Below, piece after piece: positions 1-15,020 of a stretch of DNA of 64,000 bases. The stretch is from Mycobacterium sp. GA-2829 (GTDB lineage Bacteria > Actinomycetota > Actinomycetes > Mycobacteriales > Mycobacteriaceae). The DNA lies in the NCBI RefSeq assembly GCF_001499965.1, contig NZ_LQIT01000001.1:62001-126000 (forward strand), written 5' to 3'. A model generated the notes under the pieces. The model saw nothing but the letters and a program-made list of their open reading frames with translations, was not told the origin of the DNA and did not search any database. Every line of letters starts with the position of its first letter. Position 1 is the first letter of the stretch. Made by a program: the position numbers and the translations under genes.

Positions 1-1239
1 GCCCGAGGCCGCCGCCGGCTGAACCGGTTCGGCCGGATCGGGGCGGTGCGTGAGCCGCGCGGACAGCGTGCCGGCGGCGACGAGCACCAGCAGCGCCCAC
101 CACACGTAGGACCCGCCGACCAGCTGCCGCCACAGCGGCGCGGAGGTCTCCTGGTGTTCGGGTAGCAGCGTGATCGGCGACCACACCATCAGCGCGCAGC
201 CGACCGCGCCCGCGACGGCCAGCGGGACGTGCCGGGTGCGGTAGGCCACCACGAACGACACCACCACCACGGGCAGCGACCACACCCAGTGGTGTGACCA
301 CGACACCGGTGAGACCACCAACCCGAACACCGCGACGCACACCAGCGCGAGCACCGGTTCGTCGGCGCGCAGTGCCCTGGTCGCCGCCCACACCGTCACC
401 GCCAGCACGGCGAAGCACGCCGCCACCCAGAGGAGATACCGGAGGTCCTCGCCCAGGCCCAGCCGCGCCAGCGTCCCGGCGATGTTCTGGTTGGTGTTCA
501 GCGTGGCGGTGCCGATGCGGTCGGTGTTGCGCACCGTCTCGGTCCAGTACTCCCAGGAGTCGCGCCAGGACAGCGCGAAACCGAGCACGGTCAGGGTGAC
601 CGCCGACGCGGCGGTGACCAGCAGGGCGCGGGTGTCGCGGCGCAGCAGGAAGTACAGCAGGAACACCGCCGGAGTGAGCTTGAGTGCGATCGCCACGCCC
701 AGGAGCACCCCGCGCGGCCACGGGGTGCGGCGCGGTACGCAGTCGGCGATGACCAGCGTCATCAGCACGACGTTGATCTGGCCGAAGCTGAAGTTGGCCT
801 CGATCGGTTCGAAGTGGATCACCGCGATTGCCACGATCGCCGCGGCCAGCCACACCCGCCGGCCCGGTGTCCACACGTCGAGGCGGGTCAGCACGATGAG
901 CACGGCGACGACCAGCAGCAGCAGCGTGATCGCGGTGATCACCACGCTCGCCGCCGGTAGTGACATCAGCGCGAACGGCGAGAACACCGTCGCGGCGAGC
1001 GGGGGATAGGTGAACGGCAGGTCGAGGCCGCCCTGGGTGGCGAACATCGCGCCGTCGGCGTACAGCGGGTCACCGTCGAGCCAGGCTCGCCCGCCCATCC
1101 GGTAGACGTCGATGTCGATGCGGTAGGGCGCGTGCCCGAGCAGCCGCCAGCCGGCCCAGCCGAACCCGGCGAGGGTGAGGAGGCAGAACGTCCGCCATGC
1201 GAGGGTTGGCGCCCAAGCAGGCGACCGCCGTGTACTCAT
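1..1239 (-). CDS. Alpha-1,2-mannosyltransferase, GT87/DUF2029 (Rv2181-like), 3' end cut by window edge
   Basis: Read on the minus strand from the ATG at 1239-1237, an open frame of 413 codons runs off the left edge with no stop. It encodes a multi-pass membrane protein. An acidic motif ([10 protein letters not shown], about residues 41-50) lies in the first extracytoplasmic loop, where GT-C mannosyltransferases carry their catalytic acid; long hydrophobic segments follow, and the end is Pro/Ala-rich, so little is missing. Family and synteny with Rv2180c, Rv2179c and aroG match M. tuberculosis Rv2181, which adds alpha-1,2-mannose branches to lipomannan/lipoarabinomannan from polyprenol-phosphate-mannose at the outer face of the membrane. 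The neighbour at 1324 is divergent. PimE-like activity is a less likely alternative, disfavoured by the synteny. Confidence 0.85.
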   Translation of the reverse strand, partial: MSTRRSPAWAPTLAWRTFCLLTLAGFGWAGWRLLGHAPYRIDIDVYRMGGRAWLDGDPLYADGAMFATQGGLDLPFTYPPLAATVFSPFALMSLPAASVVITAITLLLLVVAVLIVLTRLDVWTPGRRVWLAAAIVAIAVIHFEPIEANFSFGQINVVLMTLVIADCVPRRTPWPRGVLLGVAIALKLTPAVFLLYFLLRRDTRALLVTAASAVTLTVLGFALSWRDSWEYWTETVRNTDRIGTATLNTNQNIAGTLARLGLGEDLRYLLWVAACFAVLAVTVWAATRALRADEPVLALVCVAVFGLVVSPVSWSHHWVWSLPVVVVSFVVAYRTRHVPLAVAGAVGCALMVWSPITLLPEHQETSAPLWRQLVGGSYVWWALLVLVAAGTLSARLTHRPDPAEPVQPAAASG

Positions 1240-1323
1240 GTCGCCACCAGAGTATCGGGGGGCTTCGGCGCGTCGGCCGATATCCCGGTCGCGCCACGCG
1301 CAGGTCGGCGTAAGTTTTCGACC

Positions 1324-2211
1324 GTGCACCTGACCCTGCAGCTGGACTTCCTCACCCTCGATCGCCTGCCGCTGTTGTGCTGCCTGGTCGCCTTCATCCT
1401 CACCTTCTTCGTGACGCGCACGATCGTGCGCTACATCCGAAGCCACGCAGGCAGCACCGCCCCCCGCAAGTGGTGGCAGCCCCGCAACATCGCCGGCGCC
1501 GGTGGGATGCACATCCATCACGTCGTGATCGGCGTGATCCTGGTGATGGTGTCGGGGCTCACCATGGTCACGTTGGCCGTCAACGGGGGGGTACCCGAGT
1601 TCACGGTGGCGGCAACCATTTTCGGGATCGGCGCCGCGCTGGTGCTCGACGAGTACGCCCTGATCCTGCACCTGTCGGACGTGTACTGGTCCGAGGACGG
1701 CCGCACCTCGGTCGATGCGGTCTTCGCCGCCGTCGCGGTGGCGGGACTGCTCATTCTCGGGTTCAATCCACTGTCGTTCTTCGATGTCGGCATCTGGCGC
1801 GACGACCACAGCATCGCGGCGCGCGCGAGCGTGATCGCGCTGGCCGTCGGGACGCTGATGCTCGCGATGGTGGTGCTTGCCAAGGGAAAGGTGTGGACCG
1901 GGTTGGTGGGCATGTTCATCACGCCTCTGCTGATCGTGGGGGCGGTGCGGCTGTCGCGTCCGCACGCGCCGTGGGCGCGGTGGCGCTACACGAACCGGCC
2001 GCGCAAGATGCACCGGGCGCTGGAGCGGGAGCGCTGGCTGCGCCGGCCGGTCGTGCAGGCCAAGCTGTGGCTGCAGGACGCGGTCGCCGGGATGCCGCGG
2101 TTTCCCGACGACGCGAAGGTCGACGAACAGCTCGACCGCGAGATCCACGCCGCACCCGCCCCGCAGAAGGCCCCTGACCCCGGCAACCCTGTCGAGAAGG
2201 CAGCCGTCTAG
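1324..2211 (+). CDS. Integral membrane protein, Rv2180c family
   Basis: A 295-residue protein from a GTG start at 1324. The frame is open further upstream, but that part is antisense to the mannosyltransferase gene and low in hydrophobicity, so the start directly before the first membrane segment ([10 protein letters not shown]) was preferred. About six hydrophobic segments fill residues 10-215; a His-rich stretch ([11 protein letters not shown]) lies near residue 65 and the C-terminal 85 residues are basic and soluble. Length and position match M. tuberculosis Rv2180c, of unknown function. The TAG stop is followed immediately by the ATG of the exoribonuclease, so the two are likely co-transcribed. 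No enzymatic motif was recognised. Confidence 0.85.
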   Translation: MHLTLQLDFLTLDRLPLLCCLVAFILTFFVTRTIVRYIRSHAGSTAPRKWWQPRNIAGAGGMHIHHVVIGVILVMVSGLTMVTLAVNGGVPEFTVAATIFGIGAALVLDEYALILHLSDVYWSEDGRTSVDAVFAAVAVAGLLILGFNPLSFFDVGIWRDDHSIAARASVIALAVGTLMLAMVVLAKGKVWTGLVGMFITPLLIVGAVRLSRPHAPWARWRYTNRPRKMHRALERERWLRRPVVQAKLWLQDAVAGMPRFPDDAKVDEQLDREIHAAPAPQKAPDPGNPVEKAAV

Positions 2212-5341
<3,130 letters not shown>

Positions 5342-5364
5342 GTTACGAGCCGCGCCGGTGGCTC

Positions 5365-5370
5365 TAGACT
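5365..5370 (+). promoter_or_regulatory. Candidate -10 box for leaderless Rv2175c transcript
   Basis: TAGACT resembles the mycobacterial -10 consensus (TANNNT), with seven bases between its last base and the GTG start of Rv2175c. No convincing -35 is visible. The spacing would place the transcript start at or beside the start codon. Position and resemblance only. Confidence 0.35.
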
Positions 5371-5377
5371 CAGTGCG

Positions 5378-5782
5378 GTGAGCAGCATTCCGGCCGCGGA
5401 CGACATCCTCGACCCCGACGAACCCGTCTACGACCTGCCGACCGTCGCCGACATGCTCGGGATGGCCGTCACCCGCGTGCACCACCTGTTGCGGCAGAGC
5501 CAGCTGCTGGCCGTGCGGCGCGACGGGAAACTGGTGGTGCCCCGGGTCTTCTTCGACGACCGCGGCCACGTCATCAAACCGCTGCCCGGTCTGCTGGTCG
5601 TGCTGCGCGACGGCGGCTACCGCGACACCGAGATCGTGCGGTGGCTGTTCACGCCGGATTCGTCGCTGACCATCAGCCGTGACGGCTCCACCGAACGCAC
5701 CCCGAACGCCAGGCCCGTCGACGCGTTGCACTCACACCAGGCACGTGAGGTGCTCAGGCGGGCTCAGGCTCTCGCTTACTGA
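5378..5782 (+). CDS. DNA-binding protein Rv2175c, PknL substrate
   Basis: 134 residues from GTG 5378. The core is a winged helix-turn-helix (YDLPTVADMLGMAVTRVHHLL, about residues 18-38) followed by a C-terminal domain containing GLLVVLRDGGY. The M. tuberculosis orthologue Rv2175c binds DNA weakly and loses binding when PknL phosphorylates its N-terminal tail. That gene lies in the same divergent arrangement. The sequence TAGACT at 5365-5370 sits seven bases before the GTG, so transcription could start at or next to the start codon, giving a leaderless mRNA; this is inference. The last 29 bases overlap the 3' end of mptA on the other strand. Confidence 0.9.
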   Translation: MSSIPAADDILDPDEPVYDLPTVADMLGMAVTRVHHLLRQSQLLAVRRDGKLVVPRVFFDDRGHVIKPLPGLLVVLRDGGYRDTEIVRWLFTPDSSLTISRDGSTERTPNARPVDALHSHQAREVLRRAQALAY

Positions 5783-7283
5783 CGGGTCTTGCCAGCGAAT
5801 ACCACGCCAGCACAGCGCATCCCAGCGCCAGCAGTACGTGTAGCCACGAGTACATGCCGTGCGCGCCGTCGGGTTTGAAGATCACCATGATCCAGGTCGA
5901 GAACCCCGCGATCAGCGCGATCGACCGCCTCGACTGCGCGAGTGCCGAGACCACGGCCAGCGGCCAGGTGTAGTACCACGGCAGCGCCGCGGGGACGAAC
6001 AGCACGACGACGAGCATCACCGACGCGATGCCGATCAGCGCCTCCCGGTCGTCGTGGCGGAATCGCCACCACAGCAGCGGAAGTGACACCGCGATGATCG
6101 CCAGGCCGATGATCCGGGTGACGTCGATGACCGCGTAGAAGTTCACCGGAAGGAACAGCCCGCCGACGGCGTTGGTGAGGTTGGCCACCGCTGTCGGCAC
6201 CGTCAGCCAGTTGATGATCTTGACGTTGCCCGCGGCCAGTGCGGTCAGCCAGCCCAGCCCGACACCGGCCACCCAGGACAGCACCGCGAACACGACGAAG
6301 AAGATCGCCAACCCGGCGGCCGTCGCGGCCGTGAACGCCACCGGTGGACGGTAGCCGCGGCGCTCGCGGATCTGGCGCATCCAGATCCACACCGCGAACG
6401 GCAGGGCCAGTCCGGCAGTGGCTTTCACCGCCACGGCGACCACGATCACCGCGACGCCCAGCGCCGGACGCCTGGCCAGCAGCAACGCCAGGCCGGCCAT
6501 CATCAGCCCGACCATCAGCATCTCGTTGTGGACGCCACCCATCAGATGGATGATCACCAGCGGGTTGAGCACGCAGATCCACAGCGCCGCTGCGCCGCTG
6601 GCCCCCACGTGCCGGGCCACCCGGGGGGCCGCCCAGATCAACAGGATCAGCCCGGGCAGCATGCACAGCCGCAGCAGCATCGTGCCCGCGACGACGTCCT
6701 CGCCGACCAGCATCGTCACGAACTTCGCCACCAGGATGAACGCCGGACCGTAGGGCGCCGTGGTGGTCGTCCAGATCGGGCTGACGTCGTCGAGCAGGGG
6801 ATTGGGGTTGGCGACGGGACCGACGACGTAGGGGTCGAGCCCGTCGCGCAGCAGCGCCCCCTGCGCCAGGTACGAGTAGGTGTCGCGGCTGAACACCGGG
6901 ACGCTCAGCAGCAGCGGCGCCAGCCAGAACCCGGTGGTGGCCACCATCGTGTACTCGTCGGGCCGCTGCCCGGGGTCGCCGCCCACGAGGCGGCGGCCCA
7001 GCCACAGCCAGGCCAGCAGCATGAGCGCGACCCCACCCCACAGCAGCACCGAGGACAGCACCAGACCGTGGCCGAACCGCAGCCAGGACAGGTGCAGCGA
7101 TTCGAGCAGTGGGTCGTGTACCCGGGTGCTGCCCGCGCCGAGCCCGCCTGCGGTGATCAGCACCGCACCGAGGAAGCCCAGCAGGGCGGGTTTGGCGGAC
7201 GGTGACGAGGCGAAGGCGATCAGGCGCGAGACATGTTGCGCCAAGCCCGATCTCGGCATCTCCGTCGGAGTAGGGGTGGCCAT
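5754..7283 (-). CDS. mptA: Alpha-1,6-mannosyltransferase MptA
   Basis: 509 residues, ATG 7283, with roughly a dozen hydrophobic segments typical of GT-C glycosyltransferases. Family position and synteny match M. tuberculosis Rv2174, which elongates the alpha-1,6-mannan backbone of lipomannan using polyprenol-phosphate-mannose. Acidic loop residues between the first membrane segments (DPLLESLHL) and the NEMLM motif in the middle are visible, but a catalytic residue cannot be assigned by eye. It is the last gene of the minus-strand run GNAT-lppM-idsA2-mptA, with its start one base after the idsA2 stop. Its 3' end overlaps Rv2175c by 29 bases. Confidence 0.92.
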   Translation of the reverse strand: MATPTPTEMPRSGLAQHVSRLIAFASSPSAKPALLGFLGAVLITAGGLGAGSTRVHDPLLESLHLSWLRFGHGLVLSSVLLWGGVALMLLAWLWLGRRLVGGDPGQRPDEYTMVATTGFWLAPLLLSVPVFSRDTYSYLAQGALLRDGLDPYVVGPVANPNPLLDDVSPIWTTTTAPYGPAFILVAKFVTMLVGEDVVAGTMLLRLCMLPGLILLIWAAPRVARHVGASGAAALWICVLNPLVIIHLMGGVHNEMLMVGLMMAGLALLLARRPALGVAVIVVAVAVKATAGLALPFAVWIWMRQIRERRGYRPPVAFTAATAAGLAIFFVVFAVLSWVAGVGLGWLTALAAGNVKIINWLTVPTAVANLTNAVGGLFLPVNFYAVIDVTRIIGLAIIAVSLPLLWWRFRHDDREALIGIASVMLVVVLFVPAALPWYYTWPLAVVSALAQSRRSIALIAGFSTWIMVIFKPDGAHGMYSWLHVLLALGCAVLAWYSLARPVSKREPEPA

Positions 7284-7284
7284 C

Positions 7285-9087
<1,803 letters not shown>

Positions 9088-9738
9088 CTACAGCGGCAGT
9101 GCGCGGCCCAGGATCGCGAACGCCCGCGGGTCCCCGGCGAAGTGGTAGCCGCGGATGACGTCTGCGAACCCGAGGCGACGGTAGAGCCGCCACGCCCGGT
9201 TGGCCTCGCCGTTGATCTCGGGCGTGGAGAGCAGGACGTGCTTCTCCTGTCTGCCGTGCAGCAGCCGGCGGGTCAGCGCCTCACCGAGCCCGCGGCCCTG
9301 GGCGGTCGGGGAGATGTGCAGTTCGGTCAGCTCGAAATAGCTGTTCATCAGCTCGTCGATGCGGTGCTGTTCGGCGCCGACCCGTCTGAGTCCGGCCACC
9401 ACCTGCTGCTGCCACCACTGGTCGGGTGCACCGCAGTAGCCGTAGGCGACGCCGAGCAACGGTGCGTCGACGTCGGCCGTCTCGAGCACGGCATCGACCA
9501 CTCCGACGGCCTTCCACCCTCGCCGCCGGGTGTGCTCGATCCACATCGAGGCGCGCTGGTCCTCGGTGCCGCGGGGGTAACGCATGGCGTCGACGTAGAT
9601 GCTGAGCGCCTCGCCGAGGCGCCGCTCCATGTCGGTCGGCGTCAGATCGATGAGATGCGGCGCCAATGTCGTTGCCCTTCGGTCCGTCGAGCGGGTGTCA
9701 CGCGAGTCGTCGGTCCCATTATGTCCGGGTGCCGCCAC
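9088..9738 (-). CDS. GNAT-family N-acetyltransferase (Rv2170-like)
   Basis: 216 residues from GTG 9738. A TTG at 9666 preceded by AAGGG is a credible alternative start giving 192 residues, and the first 24 residues (Asp/Arg/Thr-rich) look non-domain. The GNAT acetyl-CoA loop is visible as ISPTAQGRGLGEALTRRLL, followed by the beta-bulge STPEINGEANRAWRLYRRLGF. The gene matches Rv2170 by position, first in a run with lppM, idsA2 and mptA, 16 bases upstream of lppM. Rv2170 has been reported as an acetyltransferase acting on isocitrate lyase; whether that applies here is unknown. Confidence 0.85.
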   Translation of the reverse strand: MAAPGHNGTDDSRDTRSTDRRATTLAPHLIDLTPTDMERRLGEALSIYVDAMRYPRGTEDQRASMWIEHTRRRGWKAVGVVDAVLETADVDAPLLGVAYGYCGAPDQWWQQQVVAGLRRVGAEQHRIDELMNSYFELTELHISPTAQGRGLGEALTRRLLHGRQEKHVLLSTPEINGEANRAWRLYRRLGFADVIRGYHFAGDPRAFAILGRALPL

Positions 9739-9897
9739 GGACAGCCGGTGTCCTTCCGGGGGCGGCGGAGGTCATACAATCGTGGGGCGAAGTAGGTGGT
9801 ACGGCTCAGATCGACCTCGTATCATGACTGTTAGAGGTCCGTGAATGCGGGCACACCCGAGTTTGAACGAACGGCCGCGGGCGGCGAGGAGGGACGA

Positions 9898-10311
9898 ATG
9901 CCACTCTCCGATCATGAGCAGCGCATGCTCGATCAGATCGAGAGCGCGCTCTATGCCGAGGATCCCAAATTCGCGTCGAGTGTGCGCGGTGGGACTCTTC
10001 GGGCACCGTCGGCGCGCCGCCGCCTCCAGGGGGCGGCGCTGTTCGTCGTCGGGCTGGCGCTGCTGGTCTCCGGGGTGGCCTTCAAGGCCACGATGATCGG
10101 AAGCTTCCCGATCCTGTCGGTGATCGGGTTCATCGTGATGTTCGGCGGCGTCGTCTTCGCCATCACCGGCCCCCGGGTCGCGGGTGGCGCCAAGGACCGG
10201 TCGGCGCCGGCCGTCGGTGGCGGCGGTGCTCGGTCCAAGCGGTCCAAGAGCGGCGGTGGCTCATTCACCAGCCGCATGGAGGACCGGTTCCGCAGGCGGT
10301 TCGACGAATAG
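9898..10311 (+). CDS. DUF3040 membrane protein (Rv2169c-like)
   Basis: 137 residues from ATG 9898, which is preceded by a good ribosome binding site (GAGGAGGGA). The frame opens at 9841 but the extension lacks a site and is low in family character. The N-terminus (PLSDHEQRMLDQIESAL) is the conserved DUF3040 signature. Two hydrophobic segments follow (about residues 40-60 and 64-85), then a Gly/Ser/basic tail. The product is a small membrane protein of unknown function. It lies upstream of mraZ and is separated from it by an intrinsic terminator. Confidence 0.88.
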   Translation: MPLSDHEQRMLDQIESALYAEDPKFASSVRGGTLRAPSARRRLQGAALFVVGLALLVSGVAFKATMIGSFPILSVIGFIVMFGGVVFAITGPRVAGGAKDRSAPAVGGGGARSKRSKSGGGSFTSRMEDRFRRRFDE

Positions 10312-10326
10312 TCGAACGACACGCTG

Positions 10327-10360
10327 AAGGGGTAGCCCCATCCGGGGCTGCCCCTTTTTT
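10327..10360 (+). terminator. Intrinsic terminator after the DUF3040 gene
   Basis: A GC-rich stem (AAGGGG-T-AGCCCC) pairs with its complement (GGGGCT-G-CCCCTT) across a four-base ATCC loop, with one internal mismatch, and is followed by six T residues. It sits 15 bases past the DUF3040 stop and separates that transcript from the dcw cluster. A classical U-tract terminator is uncommon in this window. Confidence 0.85.
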
Positions 10361-10524
10361 CGTGCCTCCGGCAGCACAGCGTCCCCCACAACGCCCCACC
10401 ACACCCTGAACGGCGCCGACCTCGGCTTTCGTCCGTCGGTCGGGCGTCTGTTGGCGTCCCCGGGCGGCCCGTTTCGTCGTCCGGCACCCGCGCAGTGGGG
10501 TGTGATGGCGATCCAGACCCAATT

Positions 10525-10560
10525 GATGGCGCAAAGTGGGGGATTGTGGGGTAAAGTGGC
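10525..10560 (+). promoter_or_regulatory. Phased MraZ-binding repeats upstream of mraZ
   Basis: Four TGG(G/C) repeats start at 10527, 10537, 10547 and 10557, exactly 10 bases apart; the middle two are GTGGG and the third and fourth are separated by GTAAA. MraZ proteins bind direct repeats of TGGGN spaced by five bases upstream of their own gene. The array ends 47 bases before the mraZ start, consistent with autoregulation of the dcw promoter. Binding is inferred from the repeat pattern. Confidence 0.75.
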
Positions 10561-10607
10561 GTGCAGCGGAGCAACCGGGGCTCCCAGTGGTGCAGGAGGT
10601 GGCCAGG

Positions 10608-11039
10608 ATGTTTCTGGGCACCTACACGCCGAAGCTCGACGACAAAGGGCGGCTCACACTGCCCGCCAAGTTCCGCGACGCACTGGCAGGAGGGTTGATG
10701 GTCACCAAGAGCCAGGACCACAGCCTCGCTGTCTACCCGCGTGCGGAGTTCGAGGAATTGGCCCGCCGGGCCTCGCAGGCGTCGCGGAGCAATCCGGAAG
10801 CACGCGCCTTCCTGCGCAACCTGGCGGCATCGACCGATGAACAGCATCCCGACGCCCAGGGCCGGATCACGCTGTCGGCCGACCACCGTCGCTACGCAGG
10901 CCTGTCCAAGGAGTGCGTGGTGATCGGTTCGGTCGACTACCTCGAGATCTGGGACGCCGCGGCGTGGCAGGAGTACCAGCAGGCCCACGAAGAGAACTTC
11001 TCCGCGGCGACTGATGAAACTCTGCGCGACATCATCTGA
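10608..11039 (+). CDS. mraZ: Transcriptional regulator MraZ
   Basis: 143 residues from ATG 10608, preceded by AGGAGGT eight bases upstream. Two AbrB/SpoVT-like MraZ domains are visible: the first begins [20 protein letters not shown] and the second contains [18 protein letters not shown], each with the conserved DxKGR or DxQGR turn. MraZ is a ring-forming DNA-binding protein that represses the dcw operon it heads. The phased TGG repeats upstream are its expected target. rsmH follows, possibly overlapping this gene's 3' end. Confidence 0.96.
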   Translation: MFLGTYTPKLDDKGRLTLPAKFRDALAGGLMVTKSQDHSLAVYPRAEFEELARRASQASRSNPEARAFLRNLAASTDEQHPDAQGRITLSADHRRYAGLSKECVVIGSVDYLEIWDAAAWQEYQQAHEENFSAATDETLRDII

Positions 11040-12129
11040 ACCGGCCCGTGCAGCGTGGCCTCTGTCCGAACCGGCCCTGGCGTACTTCCCCGACGCCAGG
11101 TCCGCCTCGGGCAGGGACCTCGCTGCAGGGGCGAACTACCCGGGGGTGGCGATGGAGCAGCACATTCCGGTCCTGCTGGACCGCTGCGTCGAACTGCTCA
11201 CCCCCGCGCTGACCCGCCGCCATCCCGACGGCCGTGGCGCCGTCCTGGTCGACGGCACGCTCGGCGCGGGCGGCCATGCCCACCGCTTCCTCACCGACCT
11301 GCCCGGGCTGCGGCTCATCGGACTGGACCGCGATCCGCAGGCGCTGCGGATCGCCGGCGAGCGGCTCGCCCCGTTCGGTGACCGGGTCACGCTGGTGCGG
11401 ACCCGCTACGACGGCATCGACGACGCCCTCGCCACCGCCGGGGTCGACACGGTCGACGGTTTCCTCTTCGACCTCGGCGTGTCGTCGATGCAACTCGACC
11501 AGACCGAGCGCGGGTTCTCCTACAGCGCCGACGCACCGCTGGACATGCGCATGGACAGCGACGCCCCGCTGACCGCCGCCGACATCGTGAACACGTTCGC
11601 GGAGAAGGACATCACGCGGATCCTGCGCGAATACGGCGAGGAACGGTTCGCGAGCCGGATCGCCAAGCACATCGTCCGCCGCAGACCGCTGACCACCACC
11701 GGCGAACTCGTCGAGCTGCTCTACGACGCGATCCCCGCACCCGCCCGCCGCACCGGCGGACATCCGGGCAAGCGCACCTTCCAGGCGCTGCGGATAGCGG
11801 TCAACAGCGAGCTCGACTCGCTGCGCGCGGCGATCCCGGCGGCGTTGGCCGCCCTCGGCGCCGGCGGGCGGATCGTCGTGATGGCCTACCAGTCGTTGGA
11901 AGACCGCATCGTCAAGACCGAGTTCGCCGCGGCCACCGCATCGCGTACCCCACCCGGTCTGCCCGTCGAATTGCCCGGCCACGAACCAGAGTTCACCGCA
12001 CTCACCCGTGGTGCCGAACGGGCGACCCCGGAGGAGATCGAACGCAATCCGCGCAGTGCGCCGGTCCGGTTACGCGCATTGGAGAAGGTCGCCAGCAGGT
12101 CGGACACGGCCAGGAGGGACGCGCCATGA
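11014..12129 (+). CDS. rsmH: 16S rRNA (cytosine1402-N4)-methyltransferase RsmH
   Basis: 371 residues if started at ATG 11014, overlapping mraZ by 26 bases; ATG 11152 would give 325 residues beginning [12 protein letters not shown]. The longer form is preferred because the extra segment ([15 protein letters not shown]) resembles the N-terminus recalled for M. tuberculosis Rv2165c. SAM-binding features include [14 protein letters not shown] and [29 protein letters not shown] and [11 protein letters not shown] are RsmH signatures. It methylates C1402 of 16S rRNA in the 30S P site. Its stop overlaps the next start as ATGA. Confidence 0.93.
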   Translation: MKLCATSSEPARAAWPLSEPALAYFPDARSASGRDLAAGANYPGVAMEQHIPVLLDRCVELLTPALTRRHPDGRGAVLVDGTLGAGGHAHRFLTDLPGLRLIGLDRDPQALRIAGERLAPFGDRVTLVRTRYDGIDDALATAGVDTVDGFLFDLGVSSMQLDQTERGFSYSADAPLDMRMDSDAPLTAADIVNTFAEKDITRILREYGEERFASRIAKHIVRRRPLTTTGELVELLYDAIPAPARRTGGHPGKRTFQALRIAVNSELDSLRAAIPAALAALGAGGRIVVMAYQSLEDRIVKTEFAAATASRTPPGLPVELPGHEPEFTALTRGAERATPEEIERNPRSAPVRLRALEKVASRSDTARRDAP

Positions 12130-13088
12130 AGGCAAAGCGGTCTGCACCGGTGCGCGGTGAAGAACGACGGCGCAAACCAGGTCAACCGGTCCGCAAGGCG
12201 ACGCGCCGGGGCGTCGAGCCCGCACCCAGGCGCGCCCGGCCCACTCGTGACGCCCGGTCGGCGCCGCAGACCGCGCCGATTCCTCGGCCGGTGGAACGTC
12301 CGGCGCGGCCCAAGAACGCCAGCCAGGCCAAGGCTCGGGCGAAGGCGCGGAAAGCCAAGGCGCCGAAGGTCGTACGGCCCCCGCTGCGGGAACGGCTGCT
12401 GGTCAGGCTCTCGTCGATCGAGCTGAGCCCGAAGGCGCTGATCGCCCGGGTGCCGTTCGTGGTGCTGGTGATCGGCTCGCTCGGGTTGGGCCTCGGCATC
12501 ACGCTGTGGCTGTCCACCGGCTCGGCCGAACGGTCCTATCAGCTCGGCGCCGCGAAGCAGACCAATCAGGCACTGGCCCAACAGAAAGAGGCCCTCGAAC
12601 GCGACGTCCTCGAGGCGCAGGCCGCCCCCGCGCTGGCCGAGGCGGCCCGCAACCTGGGCATGATCCCGTCCCGCGACACCGCGCACCTGGTGCAGGATCC
12701 GGCGGGCAACTGGGTGGTCGTGGGGACGCCGAAGCCGGCCGAAGGGGTCCCGCCGCCGCCGCTGAACACCCCGATCCCGGACGTCACGCCGACACCGAAA
12801 CCGGCGCCGCCGCCCGCACCACCGGGTGCACAGGCCGCACCCCGCGTCATCGATCCGCGGGAGGTGCCCGTCCGCATCACCCCCGGCCCGCAGGCTCCCG
12901 TCGCCGCCGGTGAGGTGCCCCACCTCGCCGCAGGCGCCCAGCCGCCCGCACCGGGCCCCGTCGACCCTGCCCTGGCCGTCCCGGCCCCGGTCGCGGCGCC
13001 CGTCCCGCCCGGACCCGTCGACCCGGCCCTGGTGCCCGACCATCTCGTCGCGCCGCCCGCGCCCGTCATCGCGGGACCGCCGGCATGA
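12126..13088 (+). CDS. FtsL-like Pro-rich division membrane protein (Rv2164c-like)
   Basis: 320 residues. A long basic cytoplasmic region (residues 1-104, Arg/Lys/Ala/Pro-rich) precedes one membrane segment (about 105-128) and a short coiled-coil ([20 protein letters not shown]). A Pro/Ala-rich extracytoplasmic tail of about 120 residues follows. Position between rsmH and pbpB and the bitopic coiled-coil layout match FtsL-type proteins, which scaffold FtsQ, FtsB and FtsWI at the septum. M. tuberculosis Rv2164c is the positional counterpart. It overlaps both neighbours by ATGA. Sequence conservation of FtsL is weak, so the assignment rests mainly on topology and context. Confidence 0.85.
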   Translation: MKAKRSAPVRGEERRRKPGQPVRKATRRGVEPAPRRARPTRDARSAPQTAPIPRPVERPARPKNASQAKARAKARKAKAPKVVRPPLRERLLVRLSSIELSPKALIARVPFVVLVIGSLGLGLGITLWLSTGSAERSYQLGAAKQTNQALAQQKEALERDVLEAQAAPALAEAARNLGMIPSRDTAHLVQDPAGNWVVVGTPKPAEGVPPPPLNTPIPDVTPTPKPAPPPAPPGAQAAPRVIDPREVPVRITPGPQAPVAAGEVPHLAAGAQPPAPGPVDPALAVPAPVAAPVPPGPVDPALVPDHLVAPPAPVIAGPPA

Positions 13089-14977
13089 GCCCTCGCCGCA
13101 CCCCGAAGGCGCCGCCGCAGGGCCGTTCGGCCAAGGCGCGGCGCACCCGCAAACCGATCGCCGCCGAGAGTGGTTCGAACAGATCGACATTCGTGTTCCG
13201 GCAGCGGGCGGGGATGGCGATCATGATGGCGATGCTGCTCGTCGCGGGCGCCCAGCTGTTCAACCTGCAGGTGCCCCGCGCGGCGGGGCTGCGCGCCGAG
13301 GCGGCGGGTCAGCTCAAGGTCACCGACGTCCAGAAGGCGGTGCGCGGCAGCATCGTCGACCGCAACGAAGACAAGCTCGCGTTCACCATCGAGGCGCGCG
13401 CGCTGACCTTTCAGCCCACCAGGGTGCGCAAGCAACTGGAGGAGGCGCGCGCCAAATCCGATGAGGCGCCCGAGCCCAAACGCCGCCTCGCCGAGATCGC
13501 CGACGAGGTCGCCGCGCGGCTGAACAACAAGCCCGACGCGAAAACCGTACTGCGCAAGCTCAACAGCAACGAGACGTTCGTCTACCTCGCCCGTGCGGTC
13601 GATCCGGTGATCTCCGATGCGATCATCGAGAAGTTCCCCGAGGTCGGTTCGGAGCGGCAGGACATCCGGCAGTACCCCGGTGGTTCGCTGGCGGCCAACG
13701 TCGTCGGTGGGATCGACTGGGACGGGCACGGACTGCTCGGCCTCGAGGACTCGATGGACGCCGTGCTCGCGGGCACCGACGGTTCGGTCACCTACGACCG
13801 CGGTTCCGACGGTGTGGTGATCCCCGGCAGCTACCGCAACCGCCACGATGCGGTCAACGGTTCGACGGTCCAGCTGACCCTCGACGACGACATCCAGTTC
13901 TACGTCCAGCAGCAGGTCCAGATGGCCAAGGACGCCTCCGGCGCCAAGAACGTCTCGGCGGTGGTGCTCGACGCGAAAACCGCTGAGGTACTGGCGATGT
14001 CGAACGACAATACGTTCGACCCCAGCCAGGACATCGGCAGGCAGGAGAACCGCCAGATCGGCAACCTGCCGGTGTCCTCGCCGTTCGAGCCGGGTTCGGT
14101 CAACAAGATCATCACCGCCGCCGCGGCGATCGAATACGGGTTGACCACCCCCGACGAGGTGTTGCAGGTGCCGGGTTCCATCCACATGGGCGGCGTCACG
14201 GTCGGCGACGCGTGGGAGCACGGCACCATGCCGTACACCACCACCGGCGTGTTCGGGAAGTCCTCGAACGTCGGCACGTTGATGCTCGCCGAACGCATCG
14301 GCGAACAGCGCTACGCCGAGATGCTCAAGAAGTTCGGCCTCGGCCAGCGCACCGGGGTCGGCCTGCCCGGTGAGAGCGCGGGCCTCGTCCCGCCGATCCA
14401 CCAGTGGTCGGGCAGCTCGTTCGCGAACCTGCCCATCGGACAGGGCCTTTCGATGACGCTGCTGCAGATGGCGGGGATGTACCAGGCGATGGCCAACGAC
14501 GGGGTGCGCATCCCGCCGCGCATCCTCAAGGCCACCATCGCCCCCGACGGCACCCGCACCGAGGAGGAGCGGCCGGAGGGCATCCGCGTGGTGTCCCCGG
14601 AGACCGCGCGCACCGTGCGCAACATGTTCCGCTCGGTGGTGCAGCGCGATCCGATGGGGGAGCAGCAGGGCACCGGTCCGGCCGCCGCGGTCGAGGGCTA
14701 CCAGATCTCCGGCAAGACCGGCACCGCCCAGCAGATCAACCCGGCGTGCGGCTGCTACTACAGCGACGTCTACTGGATCACCTTCGCCGGAATGGCCACC
14801 GTCGACGATCCGCGCTACGTGATCGGGATCATGATGGACGCCCCGCACCGCGCGGCCGACGGTTCGCCCGGCTCCTCGGCCGCGCCGCTGTTCCACAACA
14901 TCGCGTCGTGGCTGCTGCAACGGGAGAACGTGCCGCTGTCGCCGCCCACCGAGCCGCTGACCCTGCAGGCGACCTGA
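13085..14977 (+). CDS. pbpB: Septal transpeptidase PbpB (FtsI, PBP3), class B
   Basis: 630 residues. A basic cytoplasmic start, one membrane segment (about 44-62), a pedestal/dimerisation domain with [15 protein letters not shown] and a C-terminal transpeptidase domain are in order. The catalytic motif is S338-V-N-K341 (EPGSVNK), followed by SSN in GKSSNVGTL and KTG in [10 protein letters not shown]. It cross-links septal peptidoglycan on the outer face of the membrane and partners with FtsW. It overlaps the upstream gene by ATGA and ends 43 bases before murE, the largest gap within the rsmH-ftsQ run. Confidence 0.96.
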   Translation: MSPRRTPKAPPQGRSAKARRTRKPIAAESGSNRSTFVFRQRAGMAIMMAMLLVAGAQLFNLQVPRAAGLRAEAAGQLKVTDVQKAVRGSIVDRNEDKLAFTIEARALTFQPTRVRKQLEEARAKSDEAPEPKRRLAEIADEVAARLNNKPDAKTVLRKLNSNETFVYLARAVDPVISDAIIEKFPEVGSERQDIRQYPGGSLAANVVGGIDWDGHGLLGLEDSMDAVLAGTDGSVTYDRGSDGVVIPGSYRNRHDAVNGSTVQLTLDDDIQFYVQQQVQMAKDASGAKNVSAVVLDAKTAEVLAMSNDNTFDPSQDIGRQENRQIGNLPVSSPFEPGSVNKIITAAAAIEYGLTTPDEVLQVPGSIHMGGVTVGDAWEHGTMPYTTTGVFGKSSNVGTLMLAERIGEQRYAEMLKKFGLGQRTGVGLPGESAGLVPPIHQWSGSSFANLPIGQGLSMTLLQMAGMYQAMANDGVRIPPRILKATIAPDGTRTEEERPEGIRVVSPETARTVRNMFRSVVQRDPMGEQQGTGPAAAVEGYQISGKTGTAQQINPACGCYYSDVYWITFAGMATVDDPRYVIGIMMDAPHRAADGSPGSSAAPLFHNIASWLLQRENVPLSPPTEPLTLQAT

Positions 14978-15020
14978 CCGACGAGTCGGGCCGACCGCGG
15001 CTCGGTACTGTGTCAAAGCC

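Noticed and set aside
1132..1323. Longer N-terminus of the Rv2180c-like protein
   Set aside because: The extension is antisense to the mannosyltransferase gene, hydrophilic and Pro/Glu-rich; the GTG at 1324 gives the family length.
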